Below are positions 44,323 to 53,927 of a stretch of DNA of 62,075 nt, piece after piece. Both the position numbers and the translations under genes were made by a program. The stretch spans positions 1 to 62,075 of the forward strand of contig JAWLAT010000030.1 in NCBI GenBank assembly GCA_041395325.1. Direction: 5' to 3'. Source of the stretch: JAWLAT01 sp041395325 (GTDB lineage Bacteria; Pseudomonadota; Gammaproteobacteria; Xanthomonadales; SZUA-5). The stretch's first letter is position 1; every line of letters begins with the position of its first letter. The notes below the pieces were generated by a model that had not been told where the DNA came from, ran no database searches, and worked only from the letters and a program-made list of their open reading frames with translations.

Positions 44323-47061
44323 ATGTCCCGACCCAAGCTCTATCTGATCGACGGCTCCAGCTTCCTCTACCGTGCCTTCCATGCCCTGCCCGCCCTGACC
44401 AATCAGGCCGGTGAGCCCACCGGGGCGCTGTTTGGCGTGGGCAACATGATCCGCAAGCTGCTCAACGACGAGCAGCCGGCCCACGTGGCCTGCGTCTTTG
44501 ATGCCTCCGGGCCGACCTTTCGCGACGAGATCTTTGACCAGTACAAGGCCAACCGGCCACCGATGCCGGGTGAGCTGCGGGCGCAAATCGAACCGCTGCT
44601 GCAACTGGTCGGCCTGCTCGGGCTGCCGCTGCTGCGGGTCAGCGGGGTCGAGGCCGATGATGTGATCGGTACGCTGGCCAAACAGGGTGAGGCGGCCGGC
44701 ATGGATGTGGTGCTGGTCACCGGCGACAAGGACCTGACTCAGCTGGTCGATGATCATGTGCTGTGGTGGAACACGATGAGCAACGAGCGGCTGGATGCCG
44801 CCGGCGTGCAGCGCAAGTTCGGCGTCGGGCCGCAGCAGATCATCGACTTCCTGGCGCTGACCGGCGACAGCGTCGACAACGTTCCCGGCGTGACCAAGTG
44901 CGGCCCCAAGACGGCGGCCAAGTGGCTCGATCAGTTCGGTGATCTGGATGCGATCATGAGCCGCGCCGACGAGGTCGGCGGCAAGATCGGCGAGTACCTG
45001 CGCGAGGCCCTGTCGACACTGCCGATGTCGCGCGAGCTGGTGACGATCCGTACCGATTGCGAGCTGCCGCTGGGCGTGGATCAGCTGGCACCTGGCGCGC
45101 CTGATCGCGATGCACTGATCGAGTTCTATCGCCGCTACGAATTCCGACAGGCCCTGCGCGAGCTGCTGCCGGACAGCGCCGACGCGCCCTCGGCCGAGGT
45201 CAAGGCGGCGGCGGTGGCAGCCGCCGAAGCGCCGCCTGAGGATCTGAGCGGGCCGGGCGAATACACGATGGTGCAGGACGAGGCGGCACTGGAAGCCTTG
45301 CGCGCAGCGCTGGCCGGCGCCGACCTGATCGCCTTCGACACCGAAACGACCAGCCTGGATCCGTTGCGGGCCGAACTGGTCGGCCTGAGTTTTGCGGTGC
45401 AGCCGCGTCAGGCCTGGTACCTGCCGGTGGGCCATCGCTATCCCGGCGTGCCGGCGCAGCTGCCGTGGGAGCGTGTGTGCGAGGTGCTCGGTCCGCTGCT
45501 GCGCGCCGAAAAGCCGGTCAAGCTGGCCCAGCACGGCAAATACGATCTGCATGTGCTGGCCCGCCATGGCGTGGTGCTGGGCGGCTATGCCGAGGACAGC
45601 ATGCTCGAGTCCTATGTGCTCGACGCCACTGCCGCCAACCACAACATGGACGCGCTGGCCAAGCTCTATCTGCGCTACGACACGATCAAGTACGAAGAGG
45701 TGGCCGGCAAGGGCGCCAAGCAGATCTCCTTTGCCGATGTGGGGCTGGACGAGGCACTGGCCTACGCCGCCGAGGATGCCGACATCACGCTGCGACTGCA
45801 TCGGCGACTGCGGCCGCAACTGGCCGCCGTGCCCGAGCTTGATCGCGTCTATCGCGACATCGAGATGCCGCTGGTGCCGGTGCTGCAACGGATGGAGGCC
45901 ACCGGCATCGTGGTCGATGCGCCGCATCTGGCCAAGCTGAGCCAGGAAATGGGCCAGCAGATGCTGGCACTGGTCAAGCAGGCGCACGAGGTGGCGGGGC
46001 GGCACTTCAACCTGGATTCGCCCAAGCAGCTGAAGGAGCTGCTCTACGACGAGCTGGGTTTGAAAGCCAAGTCGAAGACGCCCTCGGGTCAGCCGTCGAC
46101 CAACGAAGAGGCGCTGGAAGAGATCGCCGGCGAGCACCCGCTGCCGCGGATCATTCTCGACTACCGCACGCTGGCCAAGCTCAAGAGCACCTACAGCGAC
46201 AAGCTGCCCGAGCAGATCAATCCGGACACCGGGCGCATCCACACCAGTTATCACCAGGCGGTGGCGGCCACCGGTCGGCTGTCCTCGTCGGACCCGAATC
46301 TGCAGAACATCCCGATCCGCACCGAACAGGGTCGACGCATCCGTCAGGCCTTCGTGGCGCCGGCAGGCTGGCTGCTGCTATCGGCCGACTACTCGCAGAT
46401 CGAGCTGCGCATCATGGCCCATCTGTCCGGCGACGAGGGCCTGCTGGAAGCCTTCCGCCAGGGCCGCGACATTCACCGCGCCACTGCGGCCGAAGTGGCC
46501 GGCAAGACCCTCGATGCAGTCAGCAACGAGGAGCGCCGCGCGGCCAAGGCCGTCAACTTCGGTCTGATCTACGGCATGGGCGCGGTCGGGCTGGCCAACA
46601 ACCTGGGCATCAGCCGCAAGGAAGCGCAGGCCTACATCGACACCTATTTCGCCCGCTATCCGGGCGTGCGCCGCTACATGGAACAGACCCGCGCCAGTGC
46701 CCGCGAACAAGGCTATGTGGAAACCCTGTTCGGGCGCCGGCTGGTGCTGCGCGAGATCAACTCACCGCGCTGGGGCCTGCGCGCTGGCGCCGAGCGTGCC
46801 GCGATCAACGCCCCGATGCAGGGCACGGCCGCCGACATCATCAAGCGCGCGATGATCGATCTGGACGGCTGGCTGCAGGGTCAGGAGAAGGAGATCCGGA
46901 TGCTGCTGCAGGTGCATGACGAACTGGTCTTCGAAGTGCGCGAGGACCGGCTTGAGCACTACCGCAAGGGCATCGTCGAACGGATGCAGGGCGCCGCCGA
47001 CCTGGCCGTGCCCCTGCTGGTGGAGGCCGGCAGCGGAGCGAACTGGGATGCGGCGCACTAG
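44323..47061 (+). CDS. polA: DNA polymerase I
   Basis: Replication and repair polymerase, 912 residues, full length. The 5'-3' exonuclease domain (LIDGSSFLYRAFHALPALT, TGDSVDNVPGV) is followed by the 3'-5' proofreading domain with its catalytic residues intact (AFDTETTSLDP). The polymerase domain has motif A DYSQIELRIMAHLSGD, motif B RRAAKAVNFGLIYGMG and motif C LLQVHDELVFEV. Core gene with composition typical of the chromosome. Confidence 0.97.
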   Translation: MSRPKLYLIDGSSFLYRAFHALPALTNQAGEPTGALFGVGNMIRKLLNDEQPAHVACVFDASGPTFRDEIFDQYKANRPPMPGELRAQIEPLLQLVGLLGLPLLRVSGVEADDVIGTLAKQGEAAGMDVVLVTGDKDLTQLVDDHVLWWNTMSNERLDAAGVQRKFGVGPQQIIDFLALTGDSVDNVPGVTKCGPKTAAKWLDQFGDLDAIMSRADEVGGKIGEYLREALSTLPMSRELVTIRTDCELPLGVDQLAPGAPDRDALIEFYRRYEFRQALRELLPDSADAPSAEVKAAAVAAAEAPPEDLSGPGEYTMVQDEAALEALRAALAGADLIAFDTETTSLDPLRAELVGLSFAVQPRQAWYLPVGHRYPGVPAQLPWERVCEVLGPLLRAEKPVKLAQHGKYDLHVLARHGVVLGGYAEDSMLESYVLDATAANHNMDALAKLYLRYDTIKYEEVAGKGAKQISFADVGLDEALAYAAEDADITLRLHRRLRPQLAAVPELDRVYRDIEMPLVPVLQRMEATGIVVDAPHLAKLSQEMGQQMLALVKQAHEVAGRHFNLDSPKQLKELLYDELGLKAKSKTPSGQPSTNEEALEEIAGEHPLPRIILDYRTLAKLKSTYSDKLPEQINPDTGRIHTSYHQAVAATGRLSSSDPNLQNIPIRTEQGRRIRQAFVAPAGWLLLSADYSQIELRIMAHLSGDEGLLEAFRQGRDIHRATAAEVAGKTLDAVSNEERRAAKAVNFGLIYGMGAVGLANNLGISRKEAQAYIDTYFARYPGVRRYMEQTRASAREQGYVETLFGRRLVLREINSPRWGLRAGAERAAINAPMQGTAADIIKRAMIDLDGWLQGQEKEIRMLLQVHDELVFEVREDRLEHYRKGIVERMQGAADLAVPLLVEAGSGANWDAAH

Positions 47062-47196
47062 CACCAAGGCCATGCTGTCGTTGCGCTGCCGCGGTCTGGC
47101 GAGACTGGGTCGGATGCATCGGCATTTGCGCCGTGTGCTCAAGATCTCGTGCCGCGTCGCTGGTGCTGCTGGAGGGGCCAATGTCGATTGAAGCGA

Positions 47197-47243
47197 ACCC
47201 CTCCCCAGCCCTCCCCTCCGCCTGCGGCGCAAGGGAGGGGGGT
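47197..47243. repeat. Dispersed GC-rich repeat, shorter relative
   Basis: CCCCTCCCCAGCCCTCCCCT, a short loop, then GGGAGGGGGGTCTGAC. It is related to the copies at 8204-8251 and 47409-47457. It lies in the polA-YceI gap (47062-47567), which otherwise holds no supported gene. Confidence 0.6.
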
Positions 47244-47408
47244 CTGACTGACCGCCTCAGGCCCTCGGCCTGGCATGCGGAGTTCCCGAGTTCGCAGGTC
47301 GGGTTTCTGACTACGCTCGCCGAGGCTTCTAGGGCGCGTACTGGGGTTCCGTATTCGCCCACTGTGGCAAATACGCCGAAGGCTTGCCGACACGAGACAG
47401 CCGCTGTT

Positions 47409-47457
47409 CCCCTCCCCTTGCCCGGCACAGCCGGGGAGGGGGAGGCCGGGAGGGGGT
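47409..47457. repeat. Dispersed GC-rich palindromic repeat, copy 2
   Basis: CCCCTCCCCTTGCCCGGCAC then GGGGAGGGGGAGGCCGGGAG. It shares the full architecture and the GGAGGCCGGGAGGGGGT end with the copy at 8204. It sits just upstream of the YceI-like gene and is read through by its open frame, which obscures the true start. Confidence 0.7.
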
Positions 47458-47567
47458 CTGCCGTTCTGACGACGGGCCCGCGCGCCGATCGCCATTCGGG
47501 TCACCGCACTGCCATCGCCAAACCAGCGCAGGAGCGTTACCGGGCAGCTGCCGAGGCGCGCCGCGCC

Positions 47568-48239
47568 TTGCTGGCGTTGGGCACGCTGATGCTGGTGCTG
47601 TGTGGTCCGGAAGGCAGCGCCGAGGAGCGGGATGCGTCCAGCGCCGATCCGGTGACCAGCCCTGCCAATTCGGCCAGCGCAGAGACCAGCGCCAACACGC
47701 TGCTGATCGACACCAGCCAGTCGACCGTGCATTTCCGCATCGGGCTGCTGTTCCTGTTCGATGCCCGCGGTGAGTTCGAGACCATCGAAGGCCGGGTCGA
47801 CCGCCACGCCGACGGCGTACAGGTACACGCGCGCATCCCGGTGGCGTCGGCCAGCATGGACAGCCAACGCTGGGAGCGCATGCTCGAGGGCCCGCAGTTC
47901 CTCGACGGCGAACGGCACCCGTGGATCGAATTCGAATCCGATCGGCTCGACCCCGCCACGCTGCAACCCGGCGAAGCCGTCCCGGGCCAGTTGTGCCTGC
48001 GCGGGGTCTGTCAGCGCGAACGCTTCGTGCTGCATCACCTGGCCTGCAGCGATGCCAGTGCCACGGCGCCGGAGCGCTGCGAACTCAGCGCCAGCGGCAG
48101 CCTGCTGCGCGCCGCCTATGGCATGCGCAGCCACCGCGGCGCCCTGCGCAATCGGATCGAGCTGAAGCTGGATCTGGTGGCCACAGGAGCACCACCTTCA
48201 GGCGTCGGACCTGTCAGCCCCGAGGTACCCGTCCGCTGA
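47568..48239 (+). CDS. YceI-like periplasmic protein (start uncertain)
   Basis: The lipocalin-like YceI fold is shown by LLIDTSQSTVHFRIGLLFLF, GEFETIEGRVD, GPQFLDGERHPWIEFESDRL and LKLDLVA. A hydrophobic stretch (RALLALGTLMLVLCGPEGSA) looks like a signal peptide, but no ATG or GTG lies before its basic start. The TTG at 47568 is the nearest candidate and gives a poor n-region; a repeat directly upstream may have displaced the native start. YceI proteins bind isoprenoid-like lipids or respond to base stress; the role here is unknown. The 3' end overlaps a convergent gene by 26 bases. Confidence 0.65.
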   Translation: MLALGTLMLVLCGPEGSAEERDASSADPVTSPANSASAETSANTLLIDTSQSTVHFRIGLLFLFDARGEFETIEGRVDRHADGVQVHARIPVASASMDSQRWERMLEGPQFLDGERHPWIEFESDRLDPATLQPGEAVPGQLCLRGVCQRERFVLHHLACSDASATAPERCELSASGSLLRAAYGMRSHRGALRNRIELKLDLVATGAPPSGVGPVSPEVPVR

Positions 48240-48564
48240 TGCCATCGGCAACATCCTGAACCACCCCCGTTGCAACCACCTGAGTCCCCTCGACAATCTC
48301 GAACCTGGAGCCGATTCGACAGACCCATTGGACTGCTGGATCCGGCCAGGCGAGCAGTTGCAGGTGCGATTCGAAGGATGGCTCCCCAGCAGCGTCGGGC
48401 GGACTCACGTCCTGGAACGCGATGCCAAAGCAGATCGCGTCTGTAGAGGCATTGATCGCGCGAATGCACGGACGCCAATGATCGAGCACTCGCCTGCGCG
48501 CCTCACCTACCCATCTGACCTTGACCCACAGAACTGGGGCCCGGACTGGTTCAACAGGGTTCAT
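48214..48564 (-). CDS. Hypothetical protein with EF-Tu C-terminal-like ending (116 aa)
   Basis: MNPVEPVRAPVLWVKVRWVG to the end. The last third, CRIGSRFEIVEGTQVVATGV, resembles the C-terminal beta-barrel strand of EF-Tu-like domains seen in small stand-alone bacterial proteins. Soluble. The start at 48564 was chosen over one 8 codons upstream. It overlaps the convergent YceI-like gene. Confidence 0.5.
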   Translation of the reverse strand: MNPVEPVRAPVLWVKVRWVGEARRRVLDHWRPCIRAINASTDAICFGIAFQDVSPPDAAGEPSFESHLQLLAWPDPAVQWVCRIGSRFEIVEGTQVVATGVVQDVADGISGRVPRG

Positions 48565-48713
48565 GGTCGGCCACCGTCGCTGCTGCACAGATCATCATGG
48601 TCGCGGGCGAAGTGGCCGTCGAAGCGCCTCATGAACCAGATTTTGCCTGCTCATGCCTGCTCTGGAGCCCACTTCGTCCATGCCCATGCCCGCCCGCGAA
48701 AGCCGTCGCCCAG

Positions 48714-48983
48714 TCATCCCTTGGGGCGTCCCATCGGCTCGTTCACTGCTGGTGCGTTGCAGCGCTCAACGCGTTCATTCAAGAGGTCCTGATGCTGAAA
48801 GTGGACCATCCCGGCGAAGTCCGTATCGATGAGCACGCCGGTTCCAAGGTAGCTCCAATGCGCGCCGACCAACTCTGGCACGAAATCAGCCGTATCGATG
48901 ATCGCCAGGATTCGCCCGGACCAGCCGTCGCCACTACGCAACCAGTCACCAGCGCGAAGGCTCTGGCCATCGAGCAGTTCCAT
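48714..48983 (-). CDS. Hypothetical protein (89 aa), immunity-like
   Basis: MELLDGQSLRAGDWLRSGDG with GWSGRILAIIDT and WSYLGTGVLIDTDFAGMVHF: a compact beta-rich protein. A GAGGAGG site lies 5 bases before the ATG at 48983, which is strong support for translation. It resembles small proteins that accompany immunity genes, but I cannot name the family. Same strand as the gene at 48214. Confidence 0.6.
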   Translation of the reverse strand: MELLDGQSLRAGDWLRSGDGWSGRILAIIDTADFVPELVGAHWSYLGTGVLIDTDFAGMVHFQHQDLLNERVERCNAPAVNEPMGRPKG

Positions 48984-49027
48984 CACGCCTCCTCATGCCC
49001 ACTGCACAAGCATCATGGCAGCGTCGG

Positions 49028-49204
49028 ATGAACCCAGCCAGCACGCCACGCCCCATGCCCGCCCGCGAGAACCGACGCCCGCCTCGCCCAGAAAAGACCT
49101 GCATTGTCTGCGGTCGCCCGATGCAATGGCGCAAGCGCTGGGCCAAGGTGTGGGCACAGGTCCGGTATTGCTCGGACGCCTGCCGCAAGGGCACGCCCCG
49201 ATGA
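49028..49204 (+). CDS. DUF2256 zinc-ribbon protein (58 aa)
   Basis: CIVCGRPMQWRKRWAKVWAQ then VRYCSDACRKG gives a C-x2-C...C-x3-C zinc site with the W-R-K-x-W core of DUF2256. A later in-frame start at 49055 (MPARENRR) is also possible. A 17-base echo of that later start region occurs near 48690. Confidence 0.8.
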   Translation: MNPASTPRPMPARENRRPPRPEKTCIVCGRPMQWRKRWAKVWAQVRYCSDACRKGTPR

Positions 49205-49222
49205 CCGAAGGGGCACATTCTG

Positions 49223-49376
49223 GTGTAGGAGCCGGCCCTGCCGGCGATTGAGCATCGAAGCTGCGGGTATCGGCGAAAGTCGGTGTTCGCAACGGGTGTT
49301 GGCTGGATGGTCTGGCACGCTCGTGTCGGCGAGGCGGATCGCCGTCCAAGGGTCGCGAGCAGGGCTCGCTCCTACC
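49223..49376. repeat. REP pair in inverted orientation
   Basis: GTGTAGGAGCCGGCCCTGCC at 49223 (forward) and GCGAGCAGGGCTCGCTCCTA at 49355 (reverse) are palindromic REP units like those at 8345-8682, placed tail to tail between DUF2256 and the permease stop. Confidence 0.75.
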
Positions 49377-49426
49377 CAAGGCGCCGGCGGAAGGCCTTTG
49401 AGCTGGCCAGCATTTGGCCTGCCCCA

Positions 49427-51847
49427 CTACTCCCGACTGCCCAGCGCAGCCAGCGGCGCCAGCCGCAGCACCCGGCGATGAATCACGATCGCAGCCACCA
49501 CCGCGGCGAGCAGCACCACGCTGGTGGCGCTGGCGAAGGTGGCCGGGGACAGATAAGCCGGCACCCGGTAAAGCTCGGACTGCAGCCCCAGACTGAGCAG
49601 CTTGGCCATCGACCATCCCGTCAGTGCACCCAGCGGCAACGACAGCACCGTCAGCAGGGCCAGATCGGCGATCAACAACTGGGAGACTTCGCCGGCGCGC
49701 AACCCCAGCACACGCAAGGTAGCCAGCTCGCGTTCGCGTTCGGCGTAAGCGATGCGCACGGTGTTGTAGAGCACGCCGAAGGCGATCAGTGCGGCCAGGC
49801 CGAAACTGACCCGGGTGAAGATGTCCATCGACTCGGCCATGGTGTCGTAGAAGTTCTCGATAGCAGCCGAGCGCTGGCCGATCGCGATGACCGCCGGCCG
49901 GGCTTCGAGCCGGTCGTAGAGTGCCTGGGGGTCGGCGTCCGGCCGCAGCCGCAGCGCGGCGGCGCTGACCCTGGGGCCATCGCCCAGGGCCCGGTCCAGC
50001 CACTCGGCCGAGGCATAGGCCGAGCTGCCGATGGATTCGCGCGCCAGGCCGACGATGGGCGCGGCGAACTGGCGTCGATCGCCCTCCAGCCGTTCGACCC
50101 AGATGGTCTCGCCCGGCCGCACAGCGAGGCTGGCGGCCAGCGCATCGGTCAGCACCAGGCCGCCGCTGGGCATCGCGCCGAGTTGGTCGTCGCCCAGCAG
50201 GATGCGCTTGAGATCGAGCGCGGCGGGGCCGGCCGGGTCTTGCGACCAGGCTTCCAGTGAGACCCGGCGGCGCACGCCGTGATGCACCAGCCGCACCGGT
50301 TCATAACGAATGCCGATCACCCGTTCGACCCCGGGCAGGCGGCGCAGCTCGTCCAGCACCTGTGGGTGACGGGCATCGGCGAAGACCACCTGCAGATCGT
50401 TGCGCAGCCCGTAGGCGAACTGCCGATCGACCATGTAGAACAGCGCATCGGTCTGGAACAGGCCCAGCGTCAGGACTGCCGAGGCCAGCGCGATGCCCAG
50501 CAGCGTCAGCACGGTCTTCCACGGCCGCTGCAGCAGCTGTCGCAGTGACATGCGCAGCAACAGCGAGCGGAACGGCCGCAACAGCGTGCGTTCGAGCAGA
50601 CCGCGTCGGAAGCTGGGTGGGATCGGCGGGCGCATCGCCTCGGCGGGTTCGATCCGCGCGGCCTGCCGCAGGCTGCTCCATGCACCGGCCATGCCGGCCA
50701 GCAAGGCGATGACAAAAGCAGCCAGCACGGCCAGCGGCGGCAACTGCCAGCTCAGGGCGGGAAAGCGGTAGAAGTCCAGGTACACCGCGCCCAATTGGCG
50801 CCCCAGCCACAAACCACCGAGCAACCCCGGCAGCACGCCGAGGACGACCACCGCCGCCACCATGCCGCAGTAGTGCAACAGCAACCGTCGCCGCGGCAAG
50901 CCGAAGGCCCGGAGGACGCCGATGGTTTCGCGCTGGGCGGCGATCATGCGGCCGAAGACCACGTGCAGCAGGAAGGCGGCCACACCGAGGAAGACGCCGG
51001 GAAAGACGGTCGCCAGCGCCCGCAGCTGATCGAATTCGACGCTGAGAAACTTGTGCGACAGCTGATCGGCACGCAGATAGGCGCCGCGGCCACCATAGGG
51101 CTGCAGCTGCCGGTCCAGTTCGGCCAGCACCGCCGGCCCATCTCGCTCCGGATCGACCAGGGCGATGGCCAGATGATTGAAGGCCTGGTCCAGTTCCAAC
51201 GCTTCGGCAAGGGCCTCTCGCCGCATCCACAGCACGCCGAAGCGCTTGAAGTCCGGGAACGCGGCACCGGCCTGGATCTGATAGACGAACTCCGGCGAAA
51301 TGCCGACGCCGACCACCCGCAGCGTCTGGGCCCGTCCACGGATGATGGCTGGCAGCGGATCGCCGGGGCGCAGGCCATGGGCACTGGCGAAGGCCTCACC
51401 GACCACCACTTCGCCTCGACCACCCTCCACCGGCAGACGGCCCTGGCGCAGATACAGCCGGTTGAGCTGACCCTCGCCACGTTCGGGCAGGGACACCAGC
51501 CAGGCTCGCACGGGATCATCGAAACCCTCGATGCGCAGCTGTCCACCGCCAGCCACGCGCGTCTCCAGCACCCGCACCCCGGGAATCTCCGCCAGCGATC
51601 GCGCCAGCCGTTCCGGCGCGCGGGTCAGCTGCACGAAGGCATCGGCGAAGTGCTGGCTGCGATAGAAGCTGGCGCGTGTGGCCTGCAAGGAGGCGTAGGT
51701 ACTGATCGCCATCAGGAAGGTGGCGACCCCGGCCGCCACCACCAGCATGATCGCCAGCACCTGGCCACGCAGCTGCCACAGCTCGCGGGCTCCCTTGAGC
51801 AGCAGCGGCCGATCGCGCCCGAGTCGCTGCCAGACCCGGCCTACCAT
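49427..51847 (-). CDS. FtsX/MacB-type ABC transporter permease (806 aa)
   Basis: Two FtsX-like permease domains in one chain: an N-terminal helix (VLAIMLVVAAGVATFLMAIS), a MacB-like periplasmic core, three helices near residues 275-400, then a second copy (TVLTLLGIALASAVLTLGLF, LIAFGVLYNTVRIAYAERER, SLPLGALTGWSMAKLLSLGL). This is the fused form that works with one LolD-like ATPase. Its ATG overlaps the end of the ATPase gene by 7 bases. Likely exports lipids, lipoproteins or peptides; substrate unknown. Confidence 0.9.
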   Translation of the reverse strand: MVGRVWQRLGRDRPLLLKGARELWQLRGQVLAIMLVVAAGVATFLMAISTYASLQATRASFYRSQHFADAFVQLTRAPERLARSLAEIPGVRVLETRVAGGGQLRIEGFDDPVRAWLVSLPERGEGQLNRLYLRQGRLPVEGGRGEVVVGEAFASAHGLRPGDPLPAIIRGRAQTLRVVGVGISPEFVYQIQAGAAFPDFKRFGVLWMRREALAEALELDQAFNHLAIALVDPERDGPAVLAELDRQLQPYGGRGAYLRADQLSHKFLSVEFDQLRALATVFPGVFLGVAAFLLHVVFGRMIAAQRETIGVLRAFGLPRRRLLLHYCGMVAAVVVLGVLPGLLGGLWLGRQLGAVYLDFYRFPALSWQLPPLAVLAAFVIALLAGMAGAWSSLRQAARIEPAEAMRPPIPPSFRRGLLERTLLRPFRSLLLRMSLRQLLQRPWKTVLTLLGIALASAVLTLGLFQTDALFYMVDRQFAYGLRNDLQVVFADARHPQVLDELRRLPGVERVIGIRYEPVRLVHHGVRRRVSLEAWSQDPAGPAALDLKRILLGDDQLGAMPSGGLVLTDALAASLAVRPGETIWVERLEGDRRQFAAPIVGLARESIGSSAYASAEWLDRALGDGPRVSAAALRLRPDADPQALYDRLEARPAVIAIGQRSAAIENFYDTMAESMDIFTRVSFGLAALIAFGVLYNTVRIAYAERERELATLRVLGLRAGEVSQLLIADLALLTVLSLPLGALTGWSMAKLLSLGLQSELYRVPAYLSPATFASATSVVLLAAVVAAIVIHRRVLRLAPLAALGSRE

Positions 51848-52548
51848 TGCAGCTGGTCGGCCGGCACCCGAGCCGCCTGACGCTGATCGTCGACCACCCG
51901 ACCGTCGGCCAGCCGGATCACCCGGTCCCCCATCGCGGCAATGGCGCTGTTGTGGGTGATCACGATGGTGGCGGCGCCGATGCGCCGGTTGGCGGCCTCG
52001 ATGACCTCAAGCACGCGCGAGCCCGTATGCGAATCCAGTGCACCGGTGGGCTCATCGCAGAGCAGCACCCGCGGCCGCTTGGCGATGGCCCGCGCCACGG
52101 CGACACGCTGCTGCTCACCGCCGGAGAGCTGCGCCGGGAAATGGTGCAGTCGATGCGACAGCTGCACTTCGGCCAGCGCCTCTTCGGGTTCCATCGCCCC
52201 CGCACCGGCCAGCTGGGTGACCAGCGCGACGTTCTCCAGTGCGGTCAGGCTGGGCACCAGGTTGTAGAACTGGAAGACGAAGCCGACGTGATCACGGCGG
52301 TAGCGGGTCAGCTGTGCGTCGTCGGCCTGGTCCAGGCGCAGACCCTCGAAGCTCAGACTGCCGTCCGTGGGCCGATCCAGACCACCGACCACATTGAGCA
52401 ACGTCGATTTGCCACTGCCCGATGGCCCCAGCAGCACCACCAGCTCACCACCGAGCAGATCCAGGCTGACCTGATCCAGCGCCACCACCGGCGGATGGCC
52501 GGGGTAGTGCTTGCTGACCTGCTGCAATTGCAGCAATGCCCTGCTCAT
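51841..52548 (-). CDS. LolD/MacB-type ABC ATPase
   Basis: Walker A GPSGSGKSTLL, Q-loop VFQFYNLVPSL, signature LSGGEQQRVAVARAI and Walker B LLCDEPTGALDS are intact. The start MSRALLQLQQ at 52548 has AAGGA upstream. It is upstream gene of a two-gene operon with the fused permease, overlapping it by 7 bases. Confidence 0.93.
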   Translation of the reverse strand: MSRALLQLQQVSKHYPGHPPVVALDQVSLDLLGGELVVLLGPSGSGKSTLLNVVGGLDRPTDGSLSFEGLRLDQADDAQLTRYRRDHVGFVFQFYNLVPSLTALENVALVTQLAGAGAMEPEEALAEVQLSHRLHHFPAQLSGGEQQRVAVARAIAKRPRVLLCDEPTGALDSHTGSRVLEVIEAANRRIGAATIVITHNSAIAAMGDRVIRLADGRVVDDQRQAARVPADQLQW

Positions 52549-52780
52549 CAGCACGATCCTTGGACGATGGAGGGCATGGTAGCGGCAGCGTGTGCCTGGT
52601 GCGGCGCCAACGCTCAATCTGGTCGCGAACGCGCCGAGGTGTTCGCCTCGACGGTTCGGAGTTCAGCTGCGTCGCCTTGTCGTTCCGCAGCCTCGCTTCG
52701 TGCCATGCGGGCACACCTCAACATTTTGTTAAGGCCGTTTGTGCTATCAGGCGCGCCGGACCATCAACGGAGTGTCTGCC

Positions 52781-53674
52781 ATGCAAAGACTGCTGCTAGT
52801 GACCGCGCTGGGCCTCACCCTGGCCGCCTGCGGTCAGCAATCTGAAACGCCCGCCCCCGCCGCCAGCACCACCCCGGCCGCGACCGAACCGGCGCCGATG
52901 CCGGCCAAGCCCATGAGTTTTGCCGATCGGCTCCAGGCTGCCGTCGACGGCGAGCACCGTTCGGCCGAGAACAAGGCCCGCGACGCCCATCGCCATCCGG
53001 CGCAGACGCTGGCCTTCTTTGGTCTGGATGCCGGACAGACGGTGATCGAGATCACCCCTGGCGGCGGCTGGTACAGCGAGATCCTGGCCCCGGCACTGAA
53101 GGGTGACGGTCAGCTGGTGGGTGCCATCGTGAATGCGGGCGCCGTGGAGGATGAGCGTGCCCGCGGCTACTACGAGCGTTCCAACCAGGGCCTGCGTGAC
53201 AAGCTGGCCGGCAATGCCGATGTCTACGGCGGCATGACGCTGGTTGAGTTCGACACGGGCTCGCCGAACTTCGGCGAAAGCGGTAGTGCCGATCTGGTCC
53301 TGACCTTCCGCAACGTGCACAACTGGACTGGCAATGGCTACGACGAAGCCATGTTCAACGGTTTCTTCGACGTCCTGAAATCCGGTGGTGTGCTGGGTGT
53401 GGTCGAACACCGCGCCGCCGAAGGCACCAGTGCCGAGGATTCGGCGAAGAGCGGCTATCTGACCGAGAGCTACGTGATCGGCCTGGCCGAGAAAGCCGGC
53501 TTCCAGCTGGCGGAGAAGAGCGAGATCAACGCCAATCCGGCCGACACCAAGGACCATGCCAATGGCGTGTGGACGCTGCCGCCGGTGCTGCGGGTGCCGG
53601 AAGGCGAGGACAAGGCCAAGTACGAAGCCATCGGCGAGTCCGATCGGATGACGCTGAAGTTCGTCAAGCCCTGA
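52781..53674 (+). CDS. Lipoprotein SAM-dependent methyltransferase-like protein
   Basis: Lipoprotein signal MQRLLLVTALGLTLAAC, then an Ala/Pro linker and a COG4798-type methyltransferase fold: TVIEITPGGGWYSEILAPAL (SAM loop), SADLVLTFRNVHNW and FFDVLKSGGVLGVVEHRA. This exported, lipid-anchored methyltransferase-like family is seen in several Proteobacteria; its substrate is unknown. The start at 52781 places the lipobox correctly. Confidence 0.85.
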   Translation: MQRLLLVTALGLTLAACGQQSETPAPAASTTPAATEPAPMPAKPMSFADRLQAAVDGEHRSAENKARDAHRHPAQTLAFFGLDAGQTVIEITPGGGWYSEILAPALKGDGQLVGAIVNAGAVEDERARGYYERSNQGLRDKLAGNADVYGGMTLVEFDTGSPNFGESGSADLVLTFRNVHNWTGNGYDEAMFNGFFDVLKSGGVLGVVEHRAAEGTSAEDSAKSGYLTESYVIGLAEKAGFQLAEKSEINANPADTKDHANGVWTLPPVLRVPEGEDKAKYEAIGESDRMTLKFVKP

Positions 53675-53681
53675 GTTGCCG

Positions 53682-53707
53682 GTCCCGGGCGCGCTGGCGC
53701 CCGGGAC
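53682..53707 (+). terminator. GC-rich hairpin after the methyltransferase gene
   Basis: An 11-bp perfect stem GTCCCGGGCGC / GCGCCCGGGAC with a 4-nt loop, 7 bases past the stop. There is no T-tract, so termination is possible but not assured. Confidence 0.5.
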
Positions 53708-53927
53708 TGCCTTGCCTGGTCGTGGACAGCGCGCTGCGCTGACGCGGGCGTTTGAGGGTCTCGACCACAAGTCGAAACCCACGGAGCGCCCACAGGCCGG
53801 GATCCGACCCAGTAGCACCCGACGGATCCATCAATCTGTACTGGCGGGCCCGCCCACGAACCCTCCGCTTTCGTGATGTGACTTCCTTCACTAGACTGCG
53901 CGGCCATTCCTAATCAACCGCGCACTC

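Noticed and set aside
44203..46254. 683-aa minus-strand frame opposite polA
   Set aside because: Low-complexity shadow of a clear polA.
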